Assembly (NCBI GenBank): GCA_023251695.1 | Contig: JAHEYE010000112.1 | Location: 1-10,170, forward strand | DNA from: Sphingobacteriaceae bacterium | Lineage (GTDB): Bacteria; Bacteroidota; Bacteroidia; B-17B0; Aurantibacillaceae | DNA length: 10,170 nt | Reading direction: 5' to 3' | Shown: positions 1 to 6,537 of the stretch, piece after piece | Layout: each line of letters opens with the position of its first letter | Position numbering within the stretch: position 1 is the stretch's first letter | The notes under the pieces: generated by a model | Told to the model about the DNA's origin: nothing | Seen by the model: the letters and a program-made list of their open reading frames with translations, nothing else | The model's database searches: none | Made by a program: the position numbers and the translations under genes

Positions 1-4
1 GATT

Positions 5-1510
5 ATGAACATTTACTCTAAAAAACAACGATGGAAATGGCTGCTATTTGTAATAGCAATCCTTATCATCATTTCATCGTTGTGGTATACCAACAGTTTA
101 GTAAAACGCATTGCTGAGGACGAAAGGGCAAAAGCAAAACTCTGGGCAAAAGCCGTTCAAAAGAAAGCTAAACTTTATAAGTTTACGAACGAGCTATTCA
201 CCAAAATGAAGCTCGAAGAAAGAAAAAAAGTTGAATTGTATGCGGAAGCGACAAGACAATTAACCGCAAGCGACATGATCAACGATTTTGCTTTAAAAGT
301 AATTCAGGATAACGTTACTGTCCCGGTTATTTTAATGAATGAAGAAGGGGAAATTACAGGAAGCAGGAATTTAGATTCGTTACGCGAAAATGACACTGCG
401 TACGTAAGGGAACAGCTCCGTATAATGAAGGAAAGCTATGCTCCGGTTGTCATTAAAGTTTATAAACAACATAAAAATTATCTGTACTACAAAGACAGTA
501 AAGTTTTTACGGATATTAAATTGGTGTTCGACAGCTTAACAAAATCATTCTTAGAGGAAGTCGCCCTTAATTCCGCAGACATTCCTGTAATATATACCGA
601 CTCCAGCAAAACACAAATTATTGCCATGAGTAAAATAATTGATTCTGCTAAAATTAATACACCTGAAAAATTAAGTGTTACTTTGGCTGATTTATCGAAG
701 CAAAATCAACCTATTGCTATCGACTTCGGTGATAATTATGTAAATTATATTTTTTACGCTGAATCGGAATTACTCACCAAACTAAAATATTATCCTTATG
801 TACAATTCGGCGTCATTGGTTTGTTCTTATTGATTGCTTATATTTTATTCAGCACCGCACGTAAGGCAGAACAAGATCAGGTTTGGGTGGGTATGAGTAA
901 AGAAACCGCTCATCAGTTAGGAACGCCGCTCTCTTCTTTAATGGGATGGAACGAACATTTGCGCAGTTTGGGTGTTGATGATAACGTGGTGAATGAAATG
1001 AACCGTGACATAAAACGTTTAAATACCATTACAGAACGTTTTTCGAAAATCGGCTCTCAACCAACTTTACAAGATGAAGAAATTTGCAGCGTCATTCAAA
1101 ACTCCACCGATTATTTAAAGCAACGCACCTCAAAAAATGTAAAATACGAATTGGAAATTCCGCAAAAAGAAATTCATGTTCAGATATCTGTTCCTTTGTT
1201 TGAATGGGTAATCGAAAATTTGTGCAAGAACGCGGTAGATGCCATGGATGGAAAAGGACAAATTACAGTTCATGTAAAAGAAATTCCGGAAGGAATTGCG
1301 ATTGACATTTCAGACACAGGAAAAGGAATTCCAAAATCAAAATTTAAAACTGTTTTCGAACCGGGCTTTACAACAAAACAACGCGGTTGGGGATTAGGTT
1401 TATCACTCTGCAAACGGATTATAGAAAATTATCACGGCGGAAAAATATTTGTTTTAGACAGCGAAACTAATAAAGGAACAACTTTCCGTATATTATTGAA
1501 TCGCTTCTGA
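5..1510 (+). CDS. Membrane sensor histidine kinase (Bacteroidota type)
   Basis: Inner-membrane sensor kinase of 501 residues. Transmembrane helices are predicted at about 11-29 and 266-284, enclosing a periplasmic domain of about 235 residues. The cytoplasmic part starts almost at once with the H-box (ETAHQLGTPLSSL, His303 the likely phosphorylation site), with no clear HAMP or PAS domain between. The HATPase domain follows: N-box ENLCKNAVDAM (404-414), G1 DTGKGIP (437-443), FEPGFTTK (451-458) and G2 RGWGLGLSL (460-468), so it should be catalytically active. The periplasmic part starts with charged helices carrying a repeated EERxKxxLWAxA-like motif (39-51 and 71-83), then two segments resembling each other around VPVI (106-109) and IPVI (193-196). 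The signal sensed is unknown. No response regulator is visible, so its partner is outside the window or elsewhere. The ATG is 4 bases from the left edge, so a longer upstream start cannot be excluded, but the MNIYSKKQRWK opening looks like the usual N-terminus of this family. Confidence 0.9.
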   Translation: MNIYSKKQRWKWLLFVIAILIIISSLWYTNSLVKRIAEDERAKAKLWAKAVQKKAKLYKFTNELFTKMKLEERKKVELYAEATRQLTASDMINDFALKVIQDNVTVPVILMNEEGEITGSRNLDSLRENDTAYVREQLRIMKESYAPVVIKVYKQHKNYLYYKDSKVFTDIKLVFDSLTKSFLEEVALNSADIPVIYTDSSKTQIIAMSKIIDSAKINTPEKLSVTLADLSKQNQPIAIDFGDNYVNYIFYAESELLTKLKYYPYVQFGVIGLFLLIAYILFSTARKAEQDQVWVGMSKETAHQLGTPLSSLMGWNEHLRSLGVDDNVVNEMNRDIKRLNTITERFSKIGSQPTLQDEEICSVIQNSTDYLKQRTSKNVKYELEIPQKEIHVQISVPLFEWVIENLCKNAVDAMDGKGQITVHVKEIPEGIAIDISDTGKGIPKSKFKTVFEPGFTTKQRGWGLGLSLCKRIIENYHGGKIFVLDSETNKGTTFRILLNRF

Positions 1511-1518
1511 TAAAAATG

Positions 1519-1597
1519 GAACGCTGATAACACAGATCTATAAGATAAGGTATGATTTATCTGCGTAAATCAAAAAAAATCAGCGTCATCTGCGTTC
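1519..1597. repeat. Intergenic inverted-repeat element with ATCWGCGT units
   Basis: The gap between the convergent kinase and cyclase genes is almost filled by one structured element. Its ends (1519-1537 and 1579-1597) form an imperfect inverted repeat, 15 of 19 positions matching, with GAACGCTGAT on the left and ATCTGCGTTC on the right. Inside, the octamer ATCWGCGT occurs at 1559-1566, 1579-1586 and 1588-1595, and its inverse ACGCTGAT at 1521-1528. A small inner hairpin is possible (AGATAA 1543-1548 with TTATCT 1557-1562). Phrases of this kind (ATCAGCGT/ATCTGCGTTC next to A-rich tracts) recur between genes in many Bacteroidota genomes as short dispersed repeats; that link is from memory, not searched. 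It may also help end transcription from both sides, since no standard hairpin plus T-tract terminator is seen here. Confidence 0.6.
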
Positions 1598-1605
1598 AAT
1601 AATAA

Positions 1606-2355
1606 CTAAATGATCTTATAAAGAACAGGCTTACTCGGGCTAGCATCATTCTCGAAACTGGCAATTTGAATGTTGAGCAAATACATGCCGTCATCCACTT
1701 CATTCGGCACGTAAATTAATTCGGTAATTGTTTTTTGAAATTGAGTATTATTTGGATATTGCCAGAAAGCGTGATGTGCCGTTAATTTTCCACCGTCCAC
1801 TTCTTTATCCACACTTGGCGTATCGAGCAATAAATGCTCAACACCAATGCTGTTTAAAAACAAAATAGCGTCTTCTGTCATGTAAACAGGATTAGTTCCG
1901 GTATACTGCGTTTTTAATTTAGCAGCACTATTCCCAAGCGTACGAATTATTACCGCTTCAGGTTTCGCACCATTCAAACACATTTCAATTCCTTTTTTCG
2001 AAATTACGCGGTCACCATTTTCTAATTCTTCAGGCAGAATAGTGATAACCTCAGCGATAAATAAAAAGCGCGTTAAACATTTATTTATAGTCATAAACTC
2101 TTTGCTAATGTGACCAACACATTCGGTGTGCGTACCATTACCATGCGGATTAAATTTAATATCGCGAAAATTCACGCTGCCACCCTGACTAACATCCCCA
2201 ACCCAATCACCCATTCTCACTGGCTCAATACTCATGGGTTTTACATACCAGGCGCTCGCGCAGTCGGCACCCGAATGTAAAGGCATTGAGATATCAATAG
2301 GTTTAAAAAAATCAACCCTGAATTCTTTTCCTCTATGCAAAATCGTTGCTATCAT
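1606..2355 (-). CDS. Cyclase family protein (kynurenine formamidase-like metal hydrolase fold)
   Basis: A 249-residue protein of the cyclase family (Pfam Cyclase), which includes kynurenine formamidase, isatin hydrolase and similar metal-dependent amide or ester hydrolases. The signature metal-binding segment is HGNGTHTECVGH at 71-82 (canonical form HxGTHxD); here the last acidic position is Glu78. Other family marks are a DISMPLHSG opening (21-29), LLLDTPSVD (175-183) and the paired histidines His194-His195. There is no signal peptide, so it is cytoplasmic. Its ATG follows the murF stop with no spacer (TAAATG on the minus strand), implying co-transcription and probable translational coupling. 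No tryptophan-degradation genes are nearby, so a kynurenine role is not supported, and the true substrate is unknown. It ends with TAG just beside the intergenic repeat element. Confidence 0.82.
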   Translation of the reverse strand: MIATILHRGKEFRVDFFKPIDISMPLHSGADCASAWYVKPMSIEPVRMGDWVGDVSQGGSVNFRDIKFNPHGNGTHTECVGHISKEFMTINKCLTRFLFIAEVITILPEELENGDRVISKKGIEMCLNGAKPEAVIIRTLGNSAAKLKTQYTGTNPVYMTEDAILFLNSIGVEHLLLDTPSVDKEVDGGKLTAHHAFWQYPNNTQFQKTITELIYVPNEVDDGMYLLNIQIASFENDASPSKPVLYKII

Positions 2356-3669
2356 TTATAATGCCTCTTTTAAAATTTCCAACTTCATGCCACGCGAGCC
2401 TTTTATTAAAATTGTTTTGTTTTTGGGCGGATCAGCTTTCAGCCCGCTTAAACATTCCTGTGTATTTAAATAGGATTTGAATCCGGCGTTTACTTTCGAA
2501 AATTCTGGTCCGATTAGGATAACATTGTCCAGCTTTCTCTCCATAATTAATTCTACAATTTTTTTATGCTCTGCTTGTGCGTATTCACCCAATTCAAACA
2601 TATCACCAATAATTAATAATTTATTATCGTTATTCATTCCGGCAAAATTTTCAATCGCAACTTTCATACTGGAGGGGTTTGCATTGTATGCATCCAGAAT
2701 TAAAGTATTATTTGCCGTTTTCTCTAGCTGCGAACGGTTCATATCAGCGATATATTCCGACAAAGCCTCATTTATTTTTCCATCATCCACTTTAAAATAA
2801 TTCCCTACACAGACAGCGCATAATAAATTAATAAAATTATAATGACCTACAATATGGGTTTTTATCGTTGGTAATTTATTCCAGTCTTTTTCGTGATAGC
2901 GCGTCGTCCATTTAAAACTTACAAATTCATTTTCGTTATACGGCTTGCCAATTACATCGTATAGTTTTGTTGTACCATAAGTAATTTTATCCATCGCTCC
3001 TGCTAATTCATGCAAAACAGGGTCGTCGGCATGAATAAAAACTTTGCCATTTTTTTTTGCCAGATAACGGTACATTTCGCCCTTACCTTTCTTCACACCT
3101 TCTTCTCCTCCAAATCCTTCGAGATGCGCTTTACCGATATTTGTAATCAAACCATAATCCGGATCTGCGATTTCACACAATTCATTTATTTCTCCCTGAT
3201 GATTCGCCCCCATTTCAACAATTGCAAGTTCATGCTCTTTGGTCAACGATAATAGTGTGAGCGGAACACCTATATGATTATTAAGATTTCCAACTGTTGC
3301 CAGCGTTTTATATTTTTTAGAAAGAACTGCATTTATTAATTCTTTGTTGGTGGTTTTTCCGTTGCTGCCAGTTATGGCGAGAACCTGAAGTTTTAATTGT
3401 TTGCGATGATGGTTTGCCAGATTTTGTAAAGCTTTTAAAACATCTTTTACGAAAAGTATTTTTTCTCCAACTGCATATTTTTCTTCATCAACTACAACAA
3501 AAGCACAACCACCTTCAAGTGCTTTACCTGAGAATTCATTCGCGTTAAAGTTCGCACCTTTTAAACAAAAGAAAATACTGCCTTGATTAAGCTTACGTGT
3601 ATCCGTACAAATTTTCTGATTGCATTTTAAAAACGCCTCGTACAACCTCTCTATGCCTGCTTCTTGCAT
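2356..3669 (-). CDS. murF: UDP-N-acetylmuramoyl-tripeptide--D-alanyl-D-alanine ligase
   Basis: MurF adds D-Ala-D-Ala to UDP-MurNAc-tripeptide in the cytoplasm with ATP, the last soluble step of the peptidoglycan precursor. The 437 residues cover all three Mur-ligase domains: an N-terminal UDP-substrate domain (TDTRKLNQGSIFFCLKG, 22-38), a central ATPase domain with P-loop GSNGKTT (101-107), EMGANHQGEI (152-161), NIGKAHLEGFG (177-187) and a KGKGE segment holding the probable carbamylated Lys196, then GHYNFINLL (275-283) and a C-terminal domain with the MurF-specific DAYNANPSSM (326-335), GDMFELG (355-361) and GSRGMKLE (424-431). DAYNANP separates it from MurC, MurD and MurE. The length is slightly short of the E. 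coli enzyme but normal. It lies 66 bases downstream of gldJ behind a strong hairpin, so it probably has its own promoter or depends on readthrough; I found no exact consensus promoter. The cyclase gene follows immediately. Confidence 0.96.
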   Translation of the reverse strand: MQEAGIERLYEAFLKCNQKICTDTRKLNQGSIFFCLKGANFNANEFSGKALEGGCAFVVVDEEKYAVGEKILFVKDVLKALQNLANHHRKQLKLQVLAITGSNGKTTNKELINAVLSKKYKTLATVGNLNNHIGVPLTLLSLTKEHELAIVEMGANHQGEINELCEIADPDYGLITNIGKAHLEGFGGEEGVKKGKGEMYRYLAKKNGKVFIHADDPVLHELAGAMDKITYGTTKLYDVIGKPYNENEFVSFKWTTRYHEKDWNKLPTIKTHIVGHYNFINLLCAVCVGNYFKVDDGKINEALSEYIADMNRSQLEKTANNTLILDAYNANPSSMKVAIENFAGMNNDNKLLIIGDMFELGEYAQAEHKKIVELIMERKLDNVILIGPEFSKVNAGFKSYLNTQECLSGLKADPPKNKTILIKGSRGMKLEILKEAL

Positions 3670-3680
3670 TGGTGCAAATT

Positions 3681-3711
3681 AAAAACCCTCAGCGTGAATG
3701 CCGAGGGTTTT
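3681..3711 (-). terminator. Rho-independent terminator after gldJ
   Basis: Read on the minus strand, arms AAAACCCTC (3711-3703) and GAGGGTTTT (3690-3682) form a perfect 9-bp stem, extended inward past one A-C mismatch by GC/GC pairs around a tight TGAA-type loop. A T-run continuing into TTTTTAATTT follows directly. It sits 25 bases past the gldJ stop and 12 bases before the murF start, so it should end the porP/sprF-gldJ transcript and limit readthrough into murF. Confidence 0.8.
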
Positions 3712-3735
3712 AAATATATTTTATTAACAGAATTG

Positions 3736-5418
3736 TTATTTACCGAATCCAACAGGACTACCCACGCGTACCATCGCACAACGGAAACCAATGTAAGCAG
3801 TTGCCTGACGCTGATCTAAGAAACGGCGTGTACCCGGATTTAAGAAGTAGGCACGGTCTCTCCAGCTACCACCTTTATAAACGTGGGCCTTATCATTTAC
3901 TAAAGATGTTTTTGCGTACTCGTACATCATCTTTTCAGATTTGTCGGTATAAGCATCTTCACCTTGTTCGTAATAAATACTTGAGTTAACATCACCATCT
4001 AAGTAGTTAATGTAATCAGCAGTTTTATAATTTCTGCGCTCATCTAAATTATCGGCAGCAACAGCAGCTGAAACTTCGCGCCATTGTACACGACCCGGGA
4101 TATCAGATTTACCCTCAGCAGTTACGTTCTTATTACCGTTCATTTGCTCAGGATCACCAGGCATTCCGGTCATACGTGTTAAAACACTGTCAATGCTTTC
4201 AGCAGTTTCAGTACTTACACCATGTTGTGTAGGAGGGTTAACTTTATGTTTGAATTTCTGATAAACAGGTCCGTCGATGTTAGTTAAGATGTCGCCACCT
4301 AAACCACCAACTAAAGTTGTACTATCGCGTTGTTGTGTAACAAATACGTTACCACGGAAAGGACGGAACTCATCGGCATCCTGTAAAGTATTCTGACGAT
4401 AAACGTCCATTACCCACTCAGCTACGTTACCGGCCATATTATATAAACCGTAATCGTTAGGCCAATATGAATAAACAGGAGAGGTTACGTCGGCGTTATC
4501 ATTTAAGAAACCTGCAGTACCCATGTAGTCACCGGCACCACGTACGAAGTTCGCATTGATCTGACCTTGGAATTCATCAGTAGCGTTACGAACACCATGT
4601 CCGTTCCAAGGATAGATACGGCGGTCAGTAATACGCTCACCAATTGTGTTACCAATTAAACCATAAGCAGCATATTCCCACTCAGCTTCTGTCGGCAAGC
4701 GGTATTTCGGTAAGAATATACCATCTTCCATGCGTACATCACGCTCAGGGTTTTGCTCGTCAAATGAAGGTAATTTCTGTTTTAACTGACCTTGCCATTT
4801 TCCTGATAAATAAGCTTCGGTAGAGAAGTAATCCTGATCGGAAGGATTCGGAACGTGCTCCAAACAACCCTCACGAATTAAAATAAACTCGTTTACGCGA
4901 TCGGTTCTCCAAGCACAAAATTCGTTTGCTTGTAACCAGTTAACTCCTACCACCGGGTAATCACGGTATGCGGGGTGACGTAAATAATATTCTACATAAG
5001 GCTCGTTATACGCTAACTTTTCGCGCCATACTAAAGTATCGGGCAATGCCTTATAATATACATCCGGCCAGGTTGGACCGAAAACACGGCCTGTCCAGTA
5101 TAAATACTCTAAATAAGAGAAATTACTTACCTCTGTCTCGTCCATATAGAAAGATGAAACGGTTACACGGCGCGGAACGTTGTTCCACTCGTAGGTAACG
5201 TCATGTTCTATACGTCCCATGGTAAAGGTACCACCTTCAATAAGTACAAGTCCGGGACCGGTTTCTTGTTCCTCATAAGGTACTTTTTCAAAACCACCGT
5301 TTTGTGGGTCGTTATACGCCCAACCGGATACCGGGGAGCGCTCTTCTGCACACGAAACCAATAAGATAGCCATTATGGCTGTCAGGGTTTTACGGTTTGT
5401 TATCATTTTTATTCTCAT
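3736..5418 (-). CDS. gldJ: Gliding motility / type IX secretion lipoprotein GldJ
   Basis: GldJ is an outer-membrane-associated lipoprotein needed for gliding and for a stable T9SS (it protects GldK in Flavobacterium johnsoniae). The 560-residue length matches the family. A basic N-terminus and hydrophobic stretch lead to a lipobox ending LLVSC, with Cys23 the predicted lipidated residue. The stretch QETGPGLVLIEGGTFTMG (51-68) is characteristic of GldJ rather than its paralogue GldK. The body is a formylglycine-generating-enzyme/sulfatase-modifying (SUMF1) fold with FYMDETEVSNFSYLEYL (90-106), YPVVGVNWLQANEFCAWR (154-171), YRLPTEAEWEYAAYG (239-253), GLYNMAGNVAEWV (324-336) and KGGSWRDRAYF (515-525), ending TAYIGFRCAMVR (540-551). 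The catalytic cysteines of true FGEs are absent from the KGGS segment, so the fold is structural. Arginine codons are mostly CGT/CGC (11 of the first 13), unlike the kinase gene, consistent with high expression. The start could be this ATG or the one at residue 5. It is 57 bases after porP/sprF and ends at a terminator. Confidence 0.95.
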   Translation of the reverse strand: MRIKMITNRKTLTAIMAILLVSCAEERSPVSGWAYNDPQNGGFEKVPYEEQETGPGLVLIEGGTFTMGRIEHDVTYEWNNVPRRVTVSSFYMDETEVSNFSYLEYLYWTGRVFGPTWPDVYYKALPDTLVWREKLAYNEPYVEYYLRHPAYRDYPVVGVNWLQANEFCAWRTDRVNEFILIREGCLEHVPNPSDQDYFSTEAYLSGKWQGQLKQKLPSFDEQNPERDVRMEDGIFLPKYRLPTEAEWEYAAYGLIGNTIGERITDRRIYPWNGHGVRNATDEFQGQINANFVRGAGDYMGTAGFLNDNADVTSPVYSYWPNDYGLYNMAGNVAEWVMDVYRQNTLQDADEFRPFRGNVFVTQQRDSTTLVGGLGGDILTNIDGPVYQKFKHKVNPPTQHGVSTETAESIDSVLTRMTGMPGDPEQMNGNKNVTAEGKSDIPGRVQWREVSAAVAADNLDERRNYKTADYINYLDGDVNSSIYYEQGEDAYTDKSEKMMYEYAKTSLVNDKAHVYKGGSWRDRAYFLNPGTRRFLDQRQATAYIGFRCAMVRVGSPVGFGK

Positions 5419-5459
5419 AATTTCTTGAGCTTAAGTTACGTTATAACGAAAAAAAGCGG

Positions 5460-5478
5460 TTAAGGTTACATTAAATTA
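5460..5478 (-). promoter_or_regulatory. gldJ leader element resembling the porP/sprF promoter region
   Basis: On the minus strand this reads TAATTTAATGTAACCTTAA and overlaps the porP/sprF stop codon. It matches 16 of 19 positions with TAAATTTGTGTAACCTTAA (6460-6442), which covers the -7 element and start region of the porP/sprF promoter; the last 11 bases are identical. It may be a weak second promoter for gldJ or a shared regulator or RNA site. The -7 match is poor (TAATTTAA) and no well-spaced -33 TTTG is visible, so promoter activity is uncertain. Between it and gldJ lie a 10-bp palindrome CGTTATAACG (5439-5448) and a near-palindrome CTTGAGCTTAAG (5424-5435), which could fold in the leader RNA. 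Confidence 0.35.
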
Positions 5479-6423
5479 GAATGAAGGACAACTAATAGTT
5501 CTGTATTTCTTCTTTTTAGGCTTACATTGCATCTGTATTTGCAACGAAATTTCATGCGAACCGGCAGTGTTACCAGCTAATTTTGAGATAGTTACATCAT
5601 AACTATAGCCAAACTGAAAGGAGTTTGTTTTAATACCTACCAAGGCAATTACGGCATCCTGATTCCGGTACCATAAACCGGCCACGAATGCGTCTTTTCT
5701 GTAATAAACCCCTAGATTAACCTGAACGAACTTTTGTTGTGCCTGAATTAAGATATTTGGTGAAATATAGCTTTCGCCACCTTTTTCAAGGTTAAGTATA
5801 CCGCCTCCGTGAATCGTGAATTTAGCCGGCAATTTAGAAACCCCTAAAAGACCTTCGTCAGGTTGGGTAATATGGTGGGCTGCAAAACCAAAGAAATAAC
5901 GCTTACTGTATCCTAAAATACCTGCTGAGAAGTCAGCATTACGCTTAGTTTGAGCCGGTACAATTTCGTTGGTATTCCAAACGAAACCACGGCGGGGGTC
6001 AATCATATCGCCAAAGTTAAGCTTGGTGCGGTCTAATGTTTTCTGGAAATAAGTTGCCTGTAATCCCATTTTTAACGAAAACTCTCGGTTTACGGGTAAA
6101 TGGTAAGAGTACATAAAGCTTGCAGTAGTTGTTTTAAGGGTCCCGCGTGCCTGATCGTCAGTCGTTACCAATATCCCGATTCCACCTGCCATTACATCCA
6201 CATGCTGATCGTAAGAAGCGCTATAAGTTACATAGGTTCCTGATAAGTTTGGCCACTGGTTACGGTAATTGAGGCAAATACGCGGACAACGTGCCGTGCC
6301 TGCAAAAGCCGGGTTTAAGTACGTAGGATTGGCGTAAAACTGCGTGAATTGCGGGTCTTGGGCCTTAGATTCGATAATAAATCCAAGGGTTATTACAATA
6401 AATAATCCTATTCTCTTAGTCAT
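5476..6423 (-). CDS. Type IX secretion system membrane protein, PorP/SprF family
   Basis: An outer-membrane beta-barrel protein of the PorP/SprF family, which works with the T9SS; in F. johnsoniae SprF is required for delivery of the adhesin SprB, and in Porphyromonas gingivalis PorP is a core component. The 315-residue product has a signal peptide cleaved after SKA (residue 21), leaving QDPQFTQFYANPTYLNPAFAGT, the hallmark N-terminus. Alternating strands such as FSLKMGLQATYFQ (115-127) and FGYSYDVTIS (271-280) follow. It ends with a lysine-rich segment KPKKKK (301-306) and a CPSF tail with Cys300 and Cys312. The ATG at 6423 is preferred over an in-frame TTG at 6435, because it places the signal peptide normally and leaves a leader of about 24 bases after the predicted promoter. 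It is probably co-transcribed with gldJ. Paralogues are numerous, so I assign the family but not orthology to PorP or SprF. Confidence 0.9.
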   Translation of the reverse strand: MTKRIGLFIVITLGFIIESKAQDPQFTQFYANPTYLNPAFAGTARCPRICLNYRNQWPNLSGTYVTYSASYDQHVDVMAGGIGILVTTDDQARGTLKTTTASFMYSYHLPVNREFSLKMGLQATYFQKTLDRTKLNFGDMIDPRRGFVWNTNEIVPAQTKRNADFSAGILGYSKRYFFGFAAHHITQPDEGLLGVSKLPAKFTIHGGGILNLEKGGESYISPNILIQAQQKFVQVNLGVYYRKDAFVAGLWYRNQDAVIALVGIKTNSFQFGYSYDVTISKLAGNTAGSHEISLQIQMQCKPKKKKYRTISCPSF

Positions 6424-6452
6424 AGAAGAAATCAAGCACTCTTAAGGTTACA

Positions 6453-6482
6453 CAAATTTAATAATCTATTTTTAAAAACAAA
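6453..6482 (-). promoter_or_regulatory. Bacteroidota-type promoter for porP/sprF-gldJ
   Basis: The minus strand has TTTG (6482-6479), an 18-base spacer, then TAAATTTG (6460-6453), an exact match to the Bacteroidota -33/-7 consensus (TTTG ... TAnnTTTG). Transcription should start near 6447, about 24 bases before the porP/sprF ATG. The -33 TTTG lies in an A/T-rich run and so is less telling than the -7 box. Confidence 0.6.
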
Positions 6483-6491
6483 AAATTAATT

Positions 6492-6509
6492 TAAGCAATA
6501 TTTTGCTTA
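6492..6509. promoter_or_regulatory. Candidate operator palindrome between porU and porP/sprF
   Basis: TAAGCAA (6492-6498) and TTGCTTA (6503-6509) form a perfect 7-bp inverted repeat around TATT. It lies just upstream of the porP/sprF promoter and about 30 bases before the porU start, where a regulator could act on both divergent genes. No known binding protein is implied, and short palindromes are common in AT-rich DNA. Confidence 0.3.
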
Positions 6510-6517
6510 TCCTGTCG

Positions 6518-6525
6518 TTATTTTG
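6518..6525 (+). promoter_or_regulatory. Possible -7 element for porU
   Basis: TTATTTTG differs from TAnnTTTG at one position and ends 12 bases before the porU ATG. No TTTG lies at the expected 17-23 base spacing upstream (the nearest is 12 bases away), so this is a weak candidate. No Shine-Dalgarno sequence precedes porU; the leader is A-rich, as usual in the phylum. Confidence 0.2.
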
Positions 6526-6537
6526 GCATAAGAAACG

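Noticed and set aside
1606..2355. Kynurenine formamidase (kynB)
   Set aside because: The fold family fits, but the metal motif is variant and no kynurenine-pathway genes are present, so the specific name is not supported.
2234..3252. Plus-strand frames opposite murF and the cyclase gene
   Set aside because: They are antisense shadows of well-conserved genes with no start signals or recognisable motifs.
3736..5418. Formylglycine-generating (sulfatase-activating) enzyme or GldK/PorK
   Set aside because: The catalytic cysteines are missing, no sulfatase gene is near, and GPGLVLIEGGTFTMG plus the 560-residue length fit GldJ rather than GldK.
6421..6435. TTG start for the PorP/SprF gene at 6435
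   Set aside because: The ATG at 6423 gives a normal signal peptide and TTG starts are rare in Bacteroidota; the extra residues add nothing recognisable.
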